Part shown: in pieces, positions 32,801-40,997 of the stretch
Position numbering within the stretch: position 1 is the first letter of the stretch
How the letters are laid out: every line of letters starts with the position of its first letter
Assembly (NCBI GenBank): GCA_012512265.1
Contig: JAAZEM010000143.1
Span: 1-46,777, forward strand
DNA from: Armatimonadota bacterium
GTDB taxonomy: Bacteria; Armatimonadota; JAAZEB01
Length of the DNA: 46,777 bases
Direction of reading: 5' to 3'
The notes under the pieces: model-generated
What the model was told of the DNA's origin: nothing
Database searches by the model: none
The model's input: the letters and a program-made list of their open reading frames with translations, nothing else
Made by a program: the position numbers and the translations under genes

Positions 32801-33723
32801 AGGTGTTTCTTCAGCACCTCATCCATCGGTGGGAGGACGAACTGAACGGCGCCCGCCGGCACCTCGAACGAGCGCGCCCGGCCAAAGCTGGAGTGCTGGC
32901 CTTCATCATCGGTGAAGCGTATCCGCCAGTACCACCGCCCGGGCTCCAGGGGGCGCGACAGGTTGTAGCAGTTGAGGGGGATGCCCTCCTCGGTGATCAG
33001 GCTCGGCCCGGTGAAACCCGGGTCGCGGCAGAGCTGAAGCGTGTACGTCTCGGCGTTCTTCTCGGGGCGCCAGCGGAAGTCGGGCGGGTTTTGGGCGACG
33101 ACCGCGCCATCGGGCGGGTTGGGCCGGATCAGGTAGGGCGACGTCTCCTCGTCCCTCACTTTGAGCTCAACCTGGGTGACCGGCGCGAGCGAGAGGTCAT
33201 CCCAGGCGCAGGAGCCGGTTCCATAGAGGTAGAGGAGGACGATCACCTGAATCGGCTTCCGCCGGAGCGCCCGGGGAATCTCAAACTCGGCGGTGAACTC
33301 GCGCCACTCCGCGTCTTCGCCCGGCACCGTGGCGCTCTGCACGGTGACGATCTCCTTCGGGTTGGCCGCGTCGAAGAACTGGACCACGATCGCCCGGCGC
33401 CCACTGGTGCCCCGCGTCAGGACGCTCGCCCGGAGCCCCCGAGGCGCGGGGAAGGTCTCGGTGCGCGACAGGACTCCCGCACGCCCGTTGGCGCTTTCCG
33501 CCGCACCCTCCACCTTCACGCACGGGCTGCCATCACGGCCTCCCGTCGGATCGACCGACACCTGGTATTTCCCTTCGTGAGCGAAGGGGTTCCAGCCATC
33601 CGGCGTTGTCCGGTTGGGGCTTCGCTGGGCAAAGTTGCCGTTGGCGATGAGGCTGGCCGGCGTCTGCCCATACGTCGGGGGCAGCGCGGCGAGCAGGAGG
33701 AGAAATATCCATGGCAGGCGCAT
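29803..33723 (-). CDS. Secreted heparinase II/III-like lyase with CBM-like and DUF4962 regions
   Basis: Predicted exported protein of 1306 residues, the first gene of the minus-strand lyase/peptidase run. A signal peptide (MRLPWIFLLLLAALPPTYG) is followed by a carbohydrate-binding-like beta-sandwich (NGNFAQRSPN ... SCAWDDLSLAPV). A fibronectin-like segment leads into a DUF4962-like region (NPPDGAVVAQNPPDFRWRP). The catalytic part has an alpha-alpha barrel (HGQSNIGYLGLATLAIAGEV) and the heparinase beta-domain with SFNHSHADQNSFVLAAFGE and AHNTILVDGEG. Long beta-rich C-terminal domains end with a second CBM-like region (KIEAESYATGLHG). It lacks the Cys4 motif of its two relatives here. The ATG follows GGGAG by 6 bases. 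The substrate is unknown. Confidence 0.85.
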   Translation of the reverse strand: MRLPWIFLLLLAALPPTYGQTPASLIANGNFAQRSPNRTTPDGWNPFAHEGKYQVSVDPTGGRDGSPCVKVEGAAESANGRAGVLSRTETFPAPRGLRASVLTRGTSGRRAIVVQFFDAANPKEIVTVQSATVPGEDAEWREFTAEFEIPRALRRKPIQVIVLLYLYGTGSCAWDDLSLAPVTQVELKVRDEETSPYLIRPNPPDGAVVAQNPPDFRWRPEKNAETYTLQLCRDPGFTGPSLITEEGIPLNCYNLSRPLEPGRWYWRIRFTDDEGQHSSFGRARSFEVPAGAVQFVLPPMDEVLKKHLRRDHPRLYVTREELPALRARRQAEGKAWWEQYEPLLERLLKAEPAAEPVDCDLRGRPIDLEYFKIDSRLRAAAGQVSSGLWNLAFGYLITGEPRYAEGAKRYLLHLSQWDPDGATGFRSNDQVFRDLLIKSAMAYDWIADTLSPEERAPIQKAIADRCRIMYRIYATNNKILNYPLDSHGQSNIGYLGLATLAIAGEVPEADEWTAYTIRVYSANFPPWGGDDGGWSQGVSYWKWSCSFALQYLDALKSATEIDLYQKPWFRNNGLFKLYFQPPWCGFSYFGDTGPYGVDATDKRNLERYAAVYRNPYYQWYADLVSAPPDSGPYGFLFPRANVPLRPPVDLPQARVSNDIGWVAMYSHLYAPDGVMLLAKASPYGSFNHSHADQNSFVLAAFGEPLAIDSGYYPWYHSPHHKEWAIRTKAHNTILVDGEGQKEMEITARGQSVAFHAGKSYAYWCGEAAEAYAGRLNRFRRHILHLRPDAFVIYDDLESPQPATFQWLLHAAERMEIDPARQSVLVRRGQARLRVQHLLPAGLNQSQDDDFGVPPEARGGSMPNQWHYRAETREKAASQAFLTLLQAFREATPPAQTGRLVRGEGATGLVLGSEVIAFATPGAPRTRALGSLRFDGAVAASRQGAGTARYLLVSGTRLQHGATTLIASSAPCRVEAGWVGGSFESAIATDADANIRLHVGKRPTGVRLDGKTLAPGKWTYDAKSGTIRLRVAKGEHALSVVPAGVPQPAPAGTLRVTVGQAEMKEGAGVSRTANNTVAAWVVVHARQGIYRARLSGEAAARARVWVGKEAITNGSEVVLQGSDFLLVEVPVGTPLPRIAFEEAYQGKSVPAQPLAKDDPRLAAGQKIEAESYATGLHGTPQIYTHRPFLSGGKGVSLPAVSGLGCRWVVNVPQTGRYLLVLKAATHEPMAERVVRIDGKPAGGNPIASFASTGGYGTTPQEWRHHVVCDAQGQPAAIELTAGEHHLEILTLSGLLNLDYWLLIPLEE

Positions 33724-34022
33724 CGGGGTCTCCCTTTCGCTTGGCATGCGGCGGCAGCGGCACGTATAGCCATTTCCACCGCACTATTCGCGCTCATAGC
33801 GCGGGCACCTGCCAGCGCCGCGGATTCCGCATCAGGCAGGTAGAGAACGGCAACCCCGTTCGCGTGAGAGCGACAGGGATCTGGCCCCGCTGGCACGAAA
33901 GCACGAGAGGGCGCGTGCGCAGAGGCATGGCGCGGGGAGCGAGGGTGTGCTCAGGGCACGCCGGCTCCCGCGGCCGTTCGTGTGCTTCCGGCGGCGCTCA
34001 CGTCATTATGAGGAGAAATCAT

Positions 34023-34904
34023 ATGTTAAAGCTCGGAATAGTCGGTCTGGATGGACATGGGCCGGTTTTCGCCAACGTGGTAAATGGGCCGGAGCCGAAG
34101 GTGGAGGGGGCGCGCGTCGTTGCTGCGATGCCGGTGCCTTCCGTGATGATTCCCGAAGAGAAGCTGCAGGAGAATATCGAGAAGACGCGGGCCCTCGGGA
34201 TCGATATCCTGGAGGACCCGAAGGAGCTCGCCTCGCGTGTGGATGGCGTGCTCGTGTTGCACGACGATGGCTCGAAGCACCAGGAGCTGGCGAGCCTCTT
34301 CGCGCCGTTCGGCAAGCCGATCTTTGTCGACAAGCCGTTCGAGACGACGCCAGAGAAGGCGCGCGCTCTCGTCGAGGCGTGCCGGCGCCACTCCACGCCG
34401 GTCTTCTCGGCCTCTTCGCTCCGCTTCTCCAAGGAGCTGACGGCGGCGCTCGCCGACAACGCGGGCGGCGAGATCGTCTCGGCGATGACCTACTCGCCCT
34501 TCTCGCCGAAGCCCACGATGCCCGGCTGGATCTACTACGCCGTGCATAGCGTCGAGCCGCTCTTCCAGATCCTGGGCCGGGGCTGCCAGCGCGTCTGCTG
34601 CCTGCCCGGCGAGTACGGCCCCGTGGCGATTGGCGAGTGGTCGGGCGGGCGCACCGGGATCGCCAAGGCGACGGCGCGTGGCCACTGGAGCTACGGCTTC
34701 ACCCTCTGGCGCCAGAAGGCAGACCAGATGGCCTTGGTCGATCCCGCCCACATCTACCCCGCCCTCCTGCGCGAGGTGAAGGCGTTCATCGAGACGGGCC
34801 AGTCGCCGGTGGATCCGGAGCAATCGGTGGAGGTGGTCGCGTTCATGGCGGCGGCCAATGAATCGATGGCGAACGGCGGCAAGCCGGTCGCCCTGAACTG
34901 CTAA
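34023..34904 (+). CDS. Gfo/Idh/MocA-family oxidoreductase
   Basis: 293-residue NAD(P)-dependent oxidoreductase fold. The dinucleotide-binding segment LKLGIVGLDGHGPVF is at the N-terminus, and IFVDKPFETTPEKA corresponds to the conserved EKP-type motif (here DKP). Members oxidise or epimerise sugars and polyols such as inositol. It is divergent from the heparinase at 33723 and precedes repeat R3. The ATG follows a GAGGAG 8 bases upstream; a longer frame to 33711 lacks protein character. Compared with the second Gfo/Idh/MocA gene at 38580-39635 it is shorter and has a less typical dinucleotide motif, so the two are probably not close paralogues. Confidence 0.82.
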   Translation: MLKLGIVGLDGHGPVFANVVNGPEPKVEGARVVAAMPVPSVMIPEEKLQENIEKTRALGIDILEDPKELASRVDGVLVLHDDGSKHQELASLFAPFGKPIFVDKPFETTPEKARALVEACRRHSTPVFSASSLRFSKELTAALADNAGGEIVSAMTYSPFSPKPTMPGWIYYAVHSVEPLFQILGRGCQRVCCLPGEYGPVAIGEWSGGRTGIAKATARGHWSYGFTLWRQKADQMALVDPAHIYPALLREVKAFIETGQSPVDPEQSVEVVAFMAAANESMANGGKPVALNC

Positions 34905-34927
34905 CCCGCGCCTGGCGGGCACGCGAT

Positions 34928-35062
34928 CCGCGCTGCTTGCGAGCGAAGCCCTTCGAGCTGGGTTGGGTTGCTCCCGCGGGCAATCCAAGGATGGCGGGGC
35001 TGGGAAGGGAAGCCCCGCGAGGGGCTTTGCCGGGAAGCAGCGCGGAGCTTCGAGCACCGCGC
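34928..35062 (-). repeat. Dispersed palindromic repeat, copy R3
   Basis: Reverse orientation relative to R1/R2. CCGCGCTGCT (34928-34937) pairs with AGCAGCGCGG (35036-35045). The internal GAAGCCC / GGGGCTTTGC blocks and the GCGCGGAGCT hairpin (35040-35062, one mismatch) are conserved. It makes a long frame that appears to extend the alpha-galactosidase gene upstream; that extension is not real. Confidence 0.85.
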
Positions 35063-35128
35063 GCGGGCCGAGCAGGCCCCGCGCCGGTGGGGAACCAGGG
35101 CGCGGTTGGGAACACAGAGGAGTGGTTG

Positions 35129-37024
35129 ATGTCTGAATGTGTCGGGAAAGCGCTGCGAGAGATCGCGCGGCAGATCGGCCCCGGGGTGGAGGCGCTCTCC
35201 TTCGCCGTGGAGCTGGAAGGCGGAGCGATTCGGCTGACCCCGGAGAACCTGGAGTTGGAAGTCAGGTGCGATGCCGCTTTTCCGGGGGATGGCGCCTGCG
35301 TCTTCACCGGGCAGTGGCGTGATGTGCGGATCGAGTGGATGTTCACCCCGAAAGCCGTTGGGATGGCGGTCAGCCTCCGCGCGGCCGGCGAACACCCGCT
35401 GCGTTGCCGGAGTTTAGAGTCGCTCATTATTCGCTACCGGAGCGAGGGCGCGGACCTTGGGGCGTGGCGCGTGCCCACGAAACGGAGGCCGCTCGCCAAC
35501 GTCGGGATGCTCCGGCTCGATGAGCTGGACGACGAGACTGCCACTGGAACGCTGATGTGCGGGCTGTTCCGCGATAGCCGGACGCCGGGCCTCTTCGCCG
35601 GCACGCTCCTACCACAGAGGCACTCGCATCAGTATCACCTCACCCGCGATGGCGAGGATACCGCGCGCCTCACCTGTGCTACTCACTTCATCGAGGGCCC
35701 GGCCCAGGCGAAAGAGTGCGTCTCGGAGACCTCCTGGGTCTGCGCCACGCGCACGGCGCGTGACGCCATTGAGACGCTGGCCTCCTTTGTGCCCGTGATG
35801 GACGCGCCTCCCGCTCCGCCCGTCGGCTGGAACTCGTGGGACTACTACTTCGCCGCCGTCTGGTTGGACGACATCATCGAGAACATGGACGCCATCCGGG
35901 CGGATCCCGTTCTCTCCCGGCAAGTCGGGCCGATTGTCATTGACATGGGGTGGTCGCACACCGAGGGCGACTGGTATCCGAACTACCGCTTCCCCGGCGG
36001 CTTGGAAGCCACGGTGGAGGCGATCCGATCGCGCGGGTTCACGCCGGGCATCTGGACCGCCCCGCTGATGGCGCAGCCGATGACCGTGACCGCTCTGCGC
36101 CACTACGAGATGTTCGTGAAGAACCAATACGGCGATCCCGAGAGCCGGGGGGGACATTACGTCCTGGACCCCACGCACCCGAAAACTCAGGAGTACCTGC
36201 GAGAGCTGTACACGCGGCTCTATCAGGCCGGGTTCCGCTTCTTCAAGGTCGATTACGTCTCCGATCTGGTGCATGCCGAGCGCCTGCACGACCCGACGAA
36301 GGGGCCGTACGAGGCGCTGGCGGATCTCTTCAGGCTCATCCGGGAGTGTGTCACCTCGGAGAGTCATATTCTGGGCTGTTCGTTGCCCATCGAGTGCGGC
36401 CCCGGGCTGGTGGATTCCGGGCGCACCGGCGTCGATATTCACAACCACTGGGGGCACGTCACCTGGGCGTTCGATTGCCTCACGCTCGTTTACCCGTTCC
36501 ACAACCGCGTCTGGGTGAACGACCCCGACTTCCTCATCGTACGCGGGCGCGACACCTCGCTGGAGGCCGAGACGAATGTCCTCAACCCGCAAGCGCATCA
36601 TCCCAATCCCGGGCGATGGCGGGGCGGCCCAGTCTTCACGCTTGATGAAGCACGGACCTGGGCAAGCGTGGTCCTCCTCTCCGGTGGGAGCATCTTTCTC
36701 TCCGACCGGATCTCGATGCTGAATGACGAGGGCCGTGCCCTCCTGCGGAAGGCGGTCTTTCCCACCGGGATCCCCGCTGTGCCCTTGGACCTGTGCGACG
36801 AACAGCGCGCCTCGCTCTGGCTTCAGACACTCCCCGAGGAGCGGAGGCTGACCGTGGTCAATTGGCTGGATGAGCCGCGCGAGCTCTCGTTCGCGTTCGC
36901 GGAGCATGGCCTGGCCGCGCCCGAAGAGGTCATCGATTTCTGGAGTGACGAGCGCGTGCCCGTACAGGACGGCCGGCTCTCCCTGAAGCTGCCGGCACAC
37001 GGGTGCCACGTCGTCCGCTGGTGA
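35129..37024 (+). CDS. Alpha-galactosidase-like glycoside hydrolase (GH36/GH27 type)
   Basis: Predicted glycosidase of 631 residues that would remove terminal alpha-linked galactose or a related sugar. The N-terminal third is a beta-sandwich, followed by a TIM barrel starting PPVGWNSWDYYFAAVW. Further signatures are VIDMGWSHTEGDWYPN, FKVDYVSD (with the KxD nucleophile pattern) and GRTGVDIHNHWGH as a candidate acid/base region. No signal peptide is visible, so it may act on imported oligosaccharides in the cytoplasm. The ATG at 35129 follows GAGGAG by 6 bases. It follows repeat R3 and precedes the BNR-type gene, both in the same direction. Confidence 0.82.
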   Translation: MSECVGKALREIARQIGPGVEALSFAVELEGGAIRLTPENLELEVRCDAAFPGDGACVFTGQWRDVRIEWMFTPKAVGMAVSLRAAGEHPLRCRSLESLIIRYRSEGADLGAWRVPTKRRPLANVGMLRLDELDDETATGTLMCGLFRDSRTPGLFAGTLLPQRHSHQYHLTRDGEDTARLTCATHFIEGPAQAKECVSETSWVCATRTARDAIETLASFVPVMDAPPAPPVGWNSWDYYFAAVWLDDIIENMDAIRADPVLSRQVGPIVIDMGWSHTEGDWYPNYRFPGGLEATVEAIRSRGFTPGIWTAPLMAQPMTVTALRHYEMFVKNQYGDPESRGGHYVLDPTHPKTQEYLRELYTRLYQAGFRFFKVDYVSDLVHAERLHDPTKGPYEALADLFRLIRECVTSESHILGCSLPIECGPGLVDSGRTGVDIHNHWGHVTWAFDCLTLVYPFHNRVWVNDPDFLIVRGRDTSLEAETNVLNPQAHHPNPGRWRGGPVFTLDEARTWASVVLLSGGSIFLSDRISMLNDEGRALLRKAVFPTGIPAVPLDLCDEQRASLWLQTLPEERRLTVVNWLDEPRELSFAFAEHGLAAPEEVIDFWSDERVPVQDGRLSLKLPAHGCHVVRW

Positions 37025-37160
37025 TGAACGCATAACAGCTGGTGAAGGTCTGGATCCCCCGCACCTCGCGGCCGGTTCGAGAGGCATTCGCCGGCGGCAA
37101 TCGGTGTCACCGTGGGTCGCGTGGCCCCGAGACCGCGCCGCCGGTCCTGGGTAGGCAGGT

Positions 37161-37180
37161 GCCCCGGGCATGACCGGGGC
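37161..37180 (+). terminator. Small hairpin before the BNR-repeat gene
   Basis: GCCCCGG/CCGGGGC with a 6-base loop is followed by GAAGAATGGAGGG. It lies 137 bases after the alpha-galactosidase stop and 18 bases before the next ATG. It could be a terminator or a structure near the ribosome binding site. Confidence 0.35.
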
Positions 37181-37197
37181 GAAGAATGGAGGGCGCG

Positions 37198-38514
37198 ATG
37201 AATGACCGGGCGATGTGGCTGGTTGTCTGTGCGGTGTTGGCGCTTCCCGGCGGTGCCGGAGCGGAGGATGCTGCCATGCGGAAAGAAGGATCGGAGGGAG
37301 CGGCAAAGCACGTGGCTGCGCGCGAGGGGGAAAAGCCGGCTCCTCGCGGTCGGCTGGTTCTGAAGCAGAAGGAGATGCTCCAGGCGGCTTCCCCCTGGAT
37401 GCACGCCGCTTACCTGAAGCCGGCGGGCACGGAGATGATCAACCCCAGAGGGGTCTCGACGGATAATGGGCGCACATGGAGCCGGATCGAGCCCACTCCA
37501 GCGTTCGATAAGGGCCTTCCCCACGGCTATCGCCGGGAGGTCGCGCCGCCGTTCGTCGATCCCGTCAACGGCAACGTCCTGCGGGTTGTCCTCTCGATGG
37601 ACACCCCCGGGCTCGACCCGAAGATCGTCGAGCCGCCGGTGGCGCTGGAGACCTACTACCTGCGCTATCGCGTCTCCACGGATGGCGGGAGGAGCTACCT
37701 CTTCGACGAGCGGATCATCCAGAAGGGAAAGACGGCGGAGAACCCCTTCGATGGCGTTTGGGTCGGCAAGAACGGCATCTTCCTTGGCGATGTCGGCTCG
37801 CAGCCGATCCGCACGCGCGAGGGCCTGATCCTGGTGCCGGCGCAGGTGTGCGTCCTCGGCCCCGACGGGAAGCTCGCCTCGCCGGGCGGAGGCTTCACCT
37901 ACACCGACGTGCTGATCCTGATTGGCCGGTGGATGGAGGGGGGCCGGCTGGAGTGGGAGATCTCCGAGCGGATTCAGGCCGACCCGGCGCGCACGACGCG
38001 CGGCGTGATCGAGCCGACGCTCGCTGAGATGCCGGACGGGCGCATCCTCTGCGTGATGCGGGGGAGCAACGGGGGGCGCAAGGACCCCGAGTTTGCCCTG
38101 CCGAGCTACAAGTGGTATTCGGTCTCTACCGACGGAGGCCGGCGGTGGAGCGCGCCACGCCCGTGGACGTATGAGGATGGCACCCCCTTCTACTCGCCGA
38201 GTAGCATGTCGCAGCTCCTGAAGCACTCCAGTGGACGCGTCTTCTGGCTGGGGAATATCAGCCCCACCAACTGCCGTGGGAACAGCCCTCGCTGGCCGCT
38301 CGTCATCGGCGAGGTGGATCCAAAGAGCTTGCTCCTGAAGAAGGAGAGCGTTCTGGTCCTCGATACGAAGCGCGACGATGAGGAGGGCATCAACCTTTCG
38401 CATTGGTGGGCCGTTGAGGACCGCGAGACAGGCGACATCATGGTGGCCGGGGCCCGGCACAACATCGGCTACACCGCCCGGCAGCCGTACCTCATTCGCG
38501 TAGGCGTGGAGTAA
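37198..38514 (+). CDS. Secreted BNR-repeat sialidase-like protein
   Basis: 438-residue beta-propeller protein with a likely signal peptide (MNDRAMWLVVCAVLALPGGAGA). Asp-box (BNR) motifs are visible: STDNGRTWSR, STDGGRSYLF and STDGGRRWSAP. The conserved Arg of the sialidase active site may lie in one of the Arg-rich loops, but I cannot assign the triad with confidence. The likely substrate is a terminal sialic acid or another exo-glycosidic bond; related BNR proteins in these genomes have varied roles. The ATG follows GGAGGG by 5 bases. Its stop is followed by a strong hairpin shared with the convergent oxidoreductase gene. Confidence 0.75.
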   Translation: MNDRAMWLVVCAVLALPGGAGAEDAAMRKEGSEGAAKHVAAREGEKPAPRGRLVLKQKEMLQAASPWMHAAYLKPAGTEMINPRGVSTDNGRTWSRIEPTPAFDKGLPHGYRREVAPPFVDPVNGNVLRVVLSMDTPGLDPKIVEPPVALETYYLRYRVSTDGGRSYLFDERIIQKGKTAENPFDGVWVGKNGIFLGDVGSQPIRTREGLILVPAQVCVLGPDGKLASPGGGFTYTDVLILIGRWMEGGRLEWEISERIQADPARTTRGVIEPTLAEMPDGRILCVMRGSNGGRKDPEFALPSYKWYSVSTDGGRRWSAPRPWTYEDGTPFYSPSSMSQLLKHSSGRVFWLGNISPTNCRGNSPRWPLVIGEVDPKSLLLKKESVLVLDTKRDDEEGINLSHWWAVEDRETGDIMVAGARHNIGYTARQPYLIRVGVE

Positions 38515-38521
38515 ACGAAAC

Positions 38522-38559
38522 GCGCCTGGCGGGGAACCCCTGCGCTCCCCGCCAGGCGC
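38522..38559. terminator. Bidirectional hairpin between convergent genes
   Basis: GCGCCTGGCGGGGA (38522-38535) pairs perfectly with TCCCCGCCAGGCGC (38546-38559) around a 10-base loop. It lies between the ends of the BNR gene and the convergent Gfo/Idh/MocA gene and can serve both. There is no long T-tract. Confidence 0.75.
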
Positions 38560-38579
38560 TGATGCCGTGGCAGGCTGCC

Positions 38580-39635
38580 TCAGGCCGGCTTGGCCGGCTT
38601 GAGGTCGCCGCTGGCGACCATCGCTTCGAGGGGGTTATCGTCGATATCGAGCGGGAAGTCCACGCGTCCGCGGCGCCGGCTCGACTCATAGGCGCCGAAG
38701 ATGATCTCGGTGCCAATGAGCGCGTTGCTTACGTCGAGCTGGCACTTGCGGCCCTCGCGAAGGCAAGTCAGCGCGTCCGAGATCGCCTCCGTGATCATGT
38801 TGACCTCCGGGGGAAGCTCGGGCACGATCCACTCCTTCGACCCCGCCGGCCGGTAGCGAAGCGCGGGCCCCCCGACGGGATAGACCTCGATGACGCCATC
38901 CGTGCCGATGAGGCGCGTGAAGCATCCTACCGGGCGCGCCCCGCCCGCCCCGTTGGCCAGGAAGCCGAAGACGCCGTTCTCATACTCCACCAGGACCAGG
39001 TTCTGGTTCTCCGTGTGCCCGCCAAAGACTAGCTTCTCCTCGCGGTAGTCGATCTGGGCGATCACCCACTTCGCGGGCGTCTCGTTGTTGAAGAAGCTCA
39101 GCATGTCGATGGAGTGCGTGCCGAACTCGTAGATGTTCGGGGCTTCGCTCTCCAGGCGCGTCAGCTGGCCGATGGCGCCCTCATCCAGGAGCTTTTTTGC
39201 CGTGGTCCAGGCCACGCCATAGCGCCGCTGGTGGTTGAAGGTGAGTTGCACCCCCGCCTTCTTGGCGGCCTCTGCCATCCGCCGTGCGCCTCCCCAGGTG
39301 TTGGCCATCGGCTTCTCGCAGTAGACGGCGCGCACGCCCGCCTTGCAGCAATCGATGACCATCGGCTCGTGCAGGTGCATCCAGGTGCAGATGCTGACGA
39401 CGTCCAGCTTCTCCTTCTCCAGCATCTCGTGGTAGTCGGTGTAGACCTTCGGTATCCCGAAATGGTCGGCAAACGCCCGGGCGTTCTCTTCCACGATATC
39501 GGCGCACGCGACCATCTCCACGTAGTCCAGCGCCTGATACGCGGCGCCGTGGTCATACGCCATCGCGTAGCCCAGGGCATCTCGCTTCTCCTTGCGCTTC
39601 CCGGTGCCGATAAACCCAACGCGCAGTTTGCCCAT
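38580..39635 (-). CDS. Gfo/Idh/MocA-family oxidoreductase
   Basis: 351-residue NAD(P)-dependent sugar or polyol oxidoreductase. The N-terminal Rossmann fold starts LRVGFIGTGKRKEK, and VYCEKPMANTWGGARRM holds the conserved EKP motif. FNHQRRYG and GTHSIDMLSFF are the substrate-side blocks expected in the family. It is the last gene of a minus-strand run with the amidohydrolase and the heparinase upstream, so it may process the released sugar. The ATG follows GGGGAGGA by 9 bases. Confidence 0.88.
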   Translation of the reverse strand: MGKLRVGFIGTGKRKEKRDALGYAMAYDHGAAYQALDYVEMVACADIVEENARAFADHFGIPKVYTDYHEMLEKEKLDVVSICTWMHLHEPMVIDCCKAGVRAVYCEKPMANTWGGARRMAEAAKKAGVQLTFNHQRRYGVAWTTAKKLLDEGAIGQLTRLESEAPNIYEFGTHSIDMLSFFNNETPAKWVIAQIDYREEKLVFGGHTENQNLVLVEYENGVFGFLANGAGGARPVGCFTRLIGTDGVIEVYPVGGPALRYRPAGSKEWIVPELPPEVNMITEAISDALTCLREGRKCQLDVSNALIGTEIIFGAYESSRRRGRVDFPLDIDDNPLEAMVASGDLKPAKPA

Positions 39636-39779
39636 CGTCTCTGGTCCTCCCCTGTTTCTTCACTCGCGGTGCCCCGCTGGGAGCGCCTGCCCAATCACTT
39701 CGCTCCTGGTGCCGCTCTCCCTGCCCCCACGCGTGCTCTTCTGGCTTTCAGGCAACCGCCCGGATACCCGCGCGGCGCG

Positions 39780-40937
39780 CTACCGGCGGATCGCCACCTC
39801 GCCATCCTTTATGACCATCCGGATGTGCCGCTCCTCCGTGAGGATGCTGAGAGCCACGAGGGGGTCGGCATCAAGCAGAATGAGATCAGCACGTTTGCCC
39901 GGCTCGATGGTGCCCAGTTCGTGAGCCTTGCCCAGGCATTCGGCGCTGGTGCGGGTGGCGGCGATGATCGTCTCCATCGGCGAGAAGCCGCACGCGGCGA
40001 GCTCCAGCAGCTCGACGGCGGTCTGCCCGGCGCGCCAGGGGGGCGTGCTGGGGAGGTCGGTGCCCACGCCGATGCGGATTCCCAGGGCGCGTGCCTTGCG
40101 CACGCCCTCGCGGTGGATCGGGTGCGCCTCGCGCATCTTGCGCGCCTCCCACGGGCGCCCGGCCTGCTCCTTGATGGCGATGTTCCGCTCGGAGGTGACG
40201 CGCAGGGTGGGGATGAAAAAGATGTTGCGCTCGGCGATCCCCCGCAGTGCCTCGTCATCGATGAACGCACCGTGGTGGATCATATCCGCGCCGGCGCGAA
40301 TCGCGTTGTTCAGCCCGGGCTGCGTGTGCGCGTGAACGGCCACCGGCTTGCCTACGGCGTGCGCCTCGTCGACCAGGGCTTCCAGCTCCTCATAGGTGTA
40401 GTCTCGCCACCAGCACTCCTCGTGCTCGGCCCAGAACCCGCCCGAGGCGGCCGTCTTGATGAAGTCGATGTTTGCCACGCGTTGCTCACGCACCGCCTTG
40501 CGGACCTCCCAAGGACCGTCCGCCGTGCGCCCCATCACGTGCCCCGCCGTGGCGGCCACGACGGCGCCCGCGACCAGGCGCGAGCAGGGGCCCACCAGGC
40601 CTTGCTCGATGGCGTCACGCAACGCGGCCGCCTCCGCGCCCGCGCGGAACCCACCCACGTGGGCTACGGTGGTCACGCCCATCGCCAAGGTGTCGCGCAG
40701 CGTCTTGATCGCTCGATAGGGCCCCCCTACGATATGCATGTGGCAATCGAAGAGCCCCGGAATGAGGTAGCGCCCGGTAGCGTCGATTGTTTCCACGTCG
40801 CCCGGAACCGGCACCTCGCCCGCCTGCCCGACCGCTTCAAACCACCCGGAACGGATCACGACTACGCTCTCGGGGAGCGGCGGCCGGCCGGTGCCGTCAA
40901 CCAGTGTCGCGTTGAGAATCGCGATGCAGCTGCTCAC
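39780..40937 (-). CDS. Metal-dependent amidohydrolase (imidazolonepropionase/dihydroorotase-like)
   Basis: 385-residue amidohydrolase-superfamily enzyme. Metal ligands are HxH at residues 66 and 68 (LFDCHMHIV), a candidate bridging Lys161 (DFIKTAASGG), His202/204 (VAVHAHTQPG), His221 or 222 (MIHHGAFID) and Asp294 (VGTDLPS). These features match the group that includes imidazolonepropionase-like and prolidase-like enzymes; the substrate is unknown. The start is a GTG preceded by GGAG. It is transcribed between the heparinase at 40998-44561 and the Gfo/Idh/MocA gene. Confidence 0.85.
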   Translation of the reverse strand: MSSCIAILNATLVDGTGRPPLPESVVVIRSGWFEAVGQAGEVPVPGDVETIDATGRYLIPGLFDCHMHIVGGPYRAIKTLRDTLAMGVTTVAHVGGFRAGAEAAALRDAIEQGLVGPCSRLVAGAVVAATAGHVMGRTADGPWEVRKAVREQRVANIDFIKTAASGGFWAEHEECWWRDYTYEELEALVDEAHAVGKPVAVHAHTQPGLNNAIRAGADMIHHGAFIDDEALRGIAERNIFFIPTLRVTSERNIAIKEQAGRPWEARKMREAHPIHREGVRKARALGIRIGVGTDLPSTPPWRAGQTAVELLELAACGFSPMETIIAATRTSAECLGKAHELGTIEPGKRADLILLDADPLVALSILTEERHIRMVIKDGEVAIRR

Positions 40938-40997
40938 GGTTACTCCAATCCCCCCGGCGGGTGGCCGTATGCCATTCCCGCGGGTCTCTCCCGGCTC

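Noticed and set aside
34937..35128. N-terminal extension of the alpha-galactosidase gene
   Set aside because: The 64 extra codons come from repeat R3. A GAGGAG precedes the ATG at 35129, where protein-like sequence begins.
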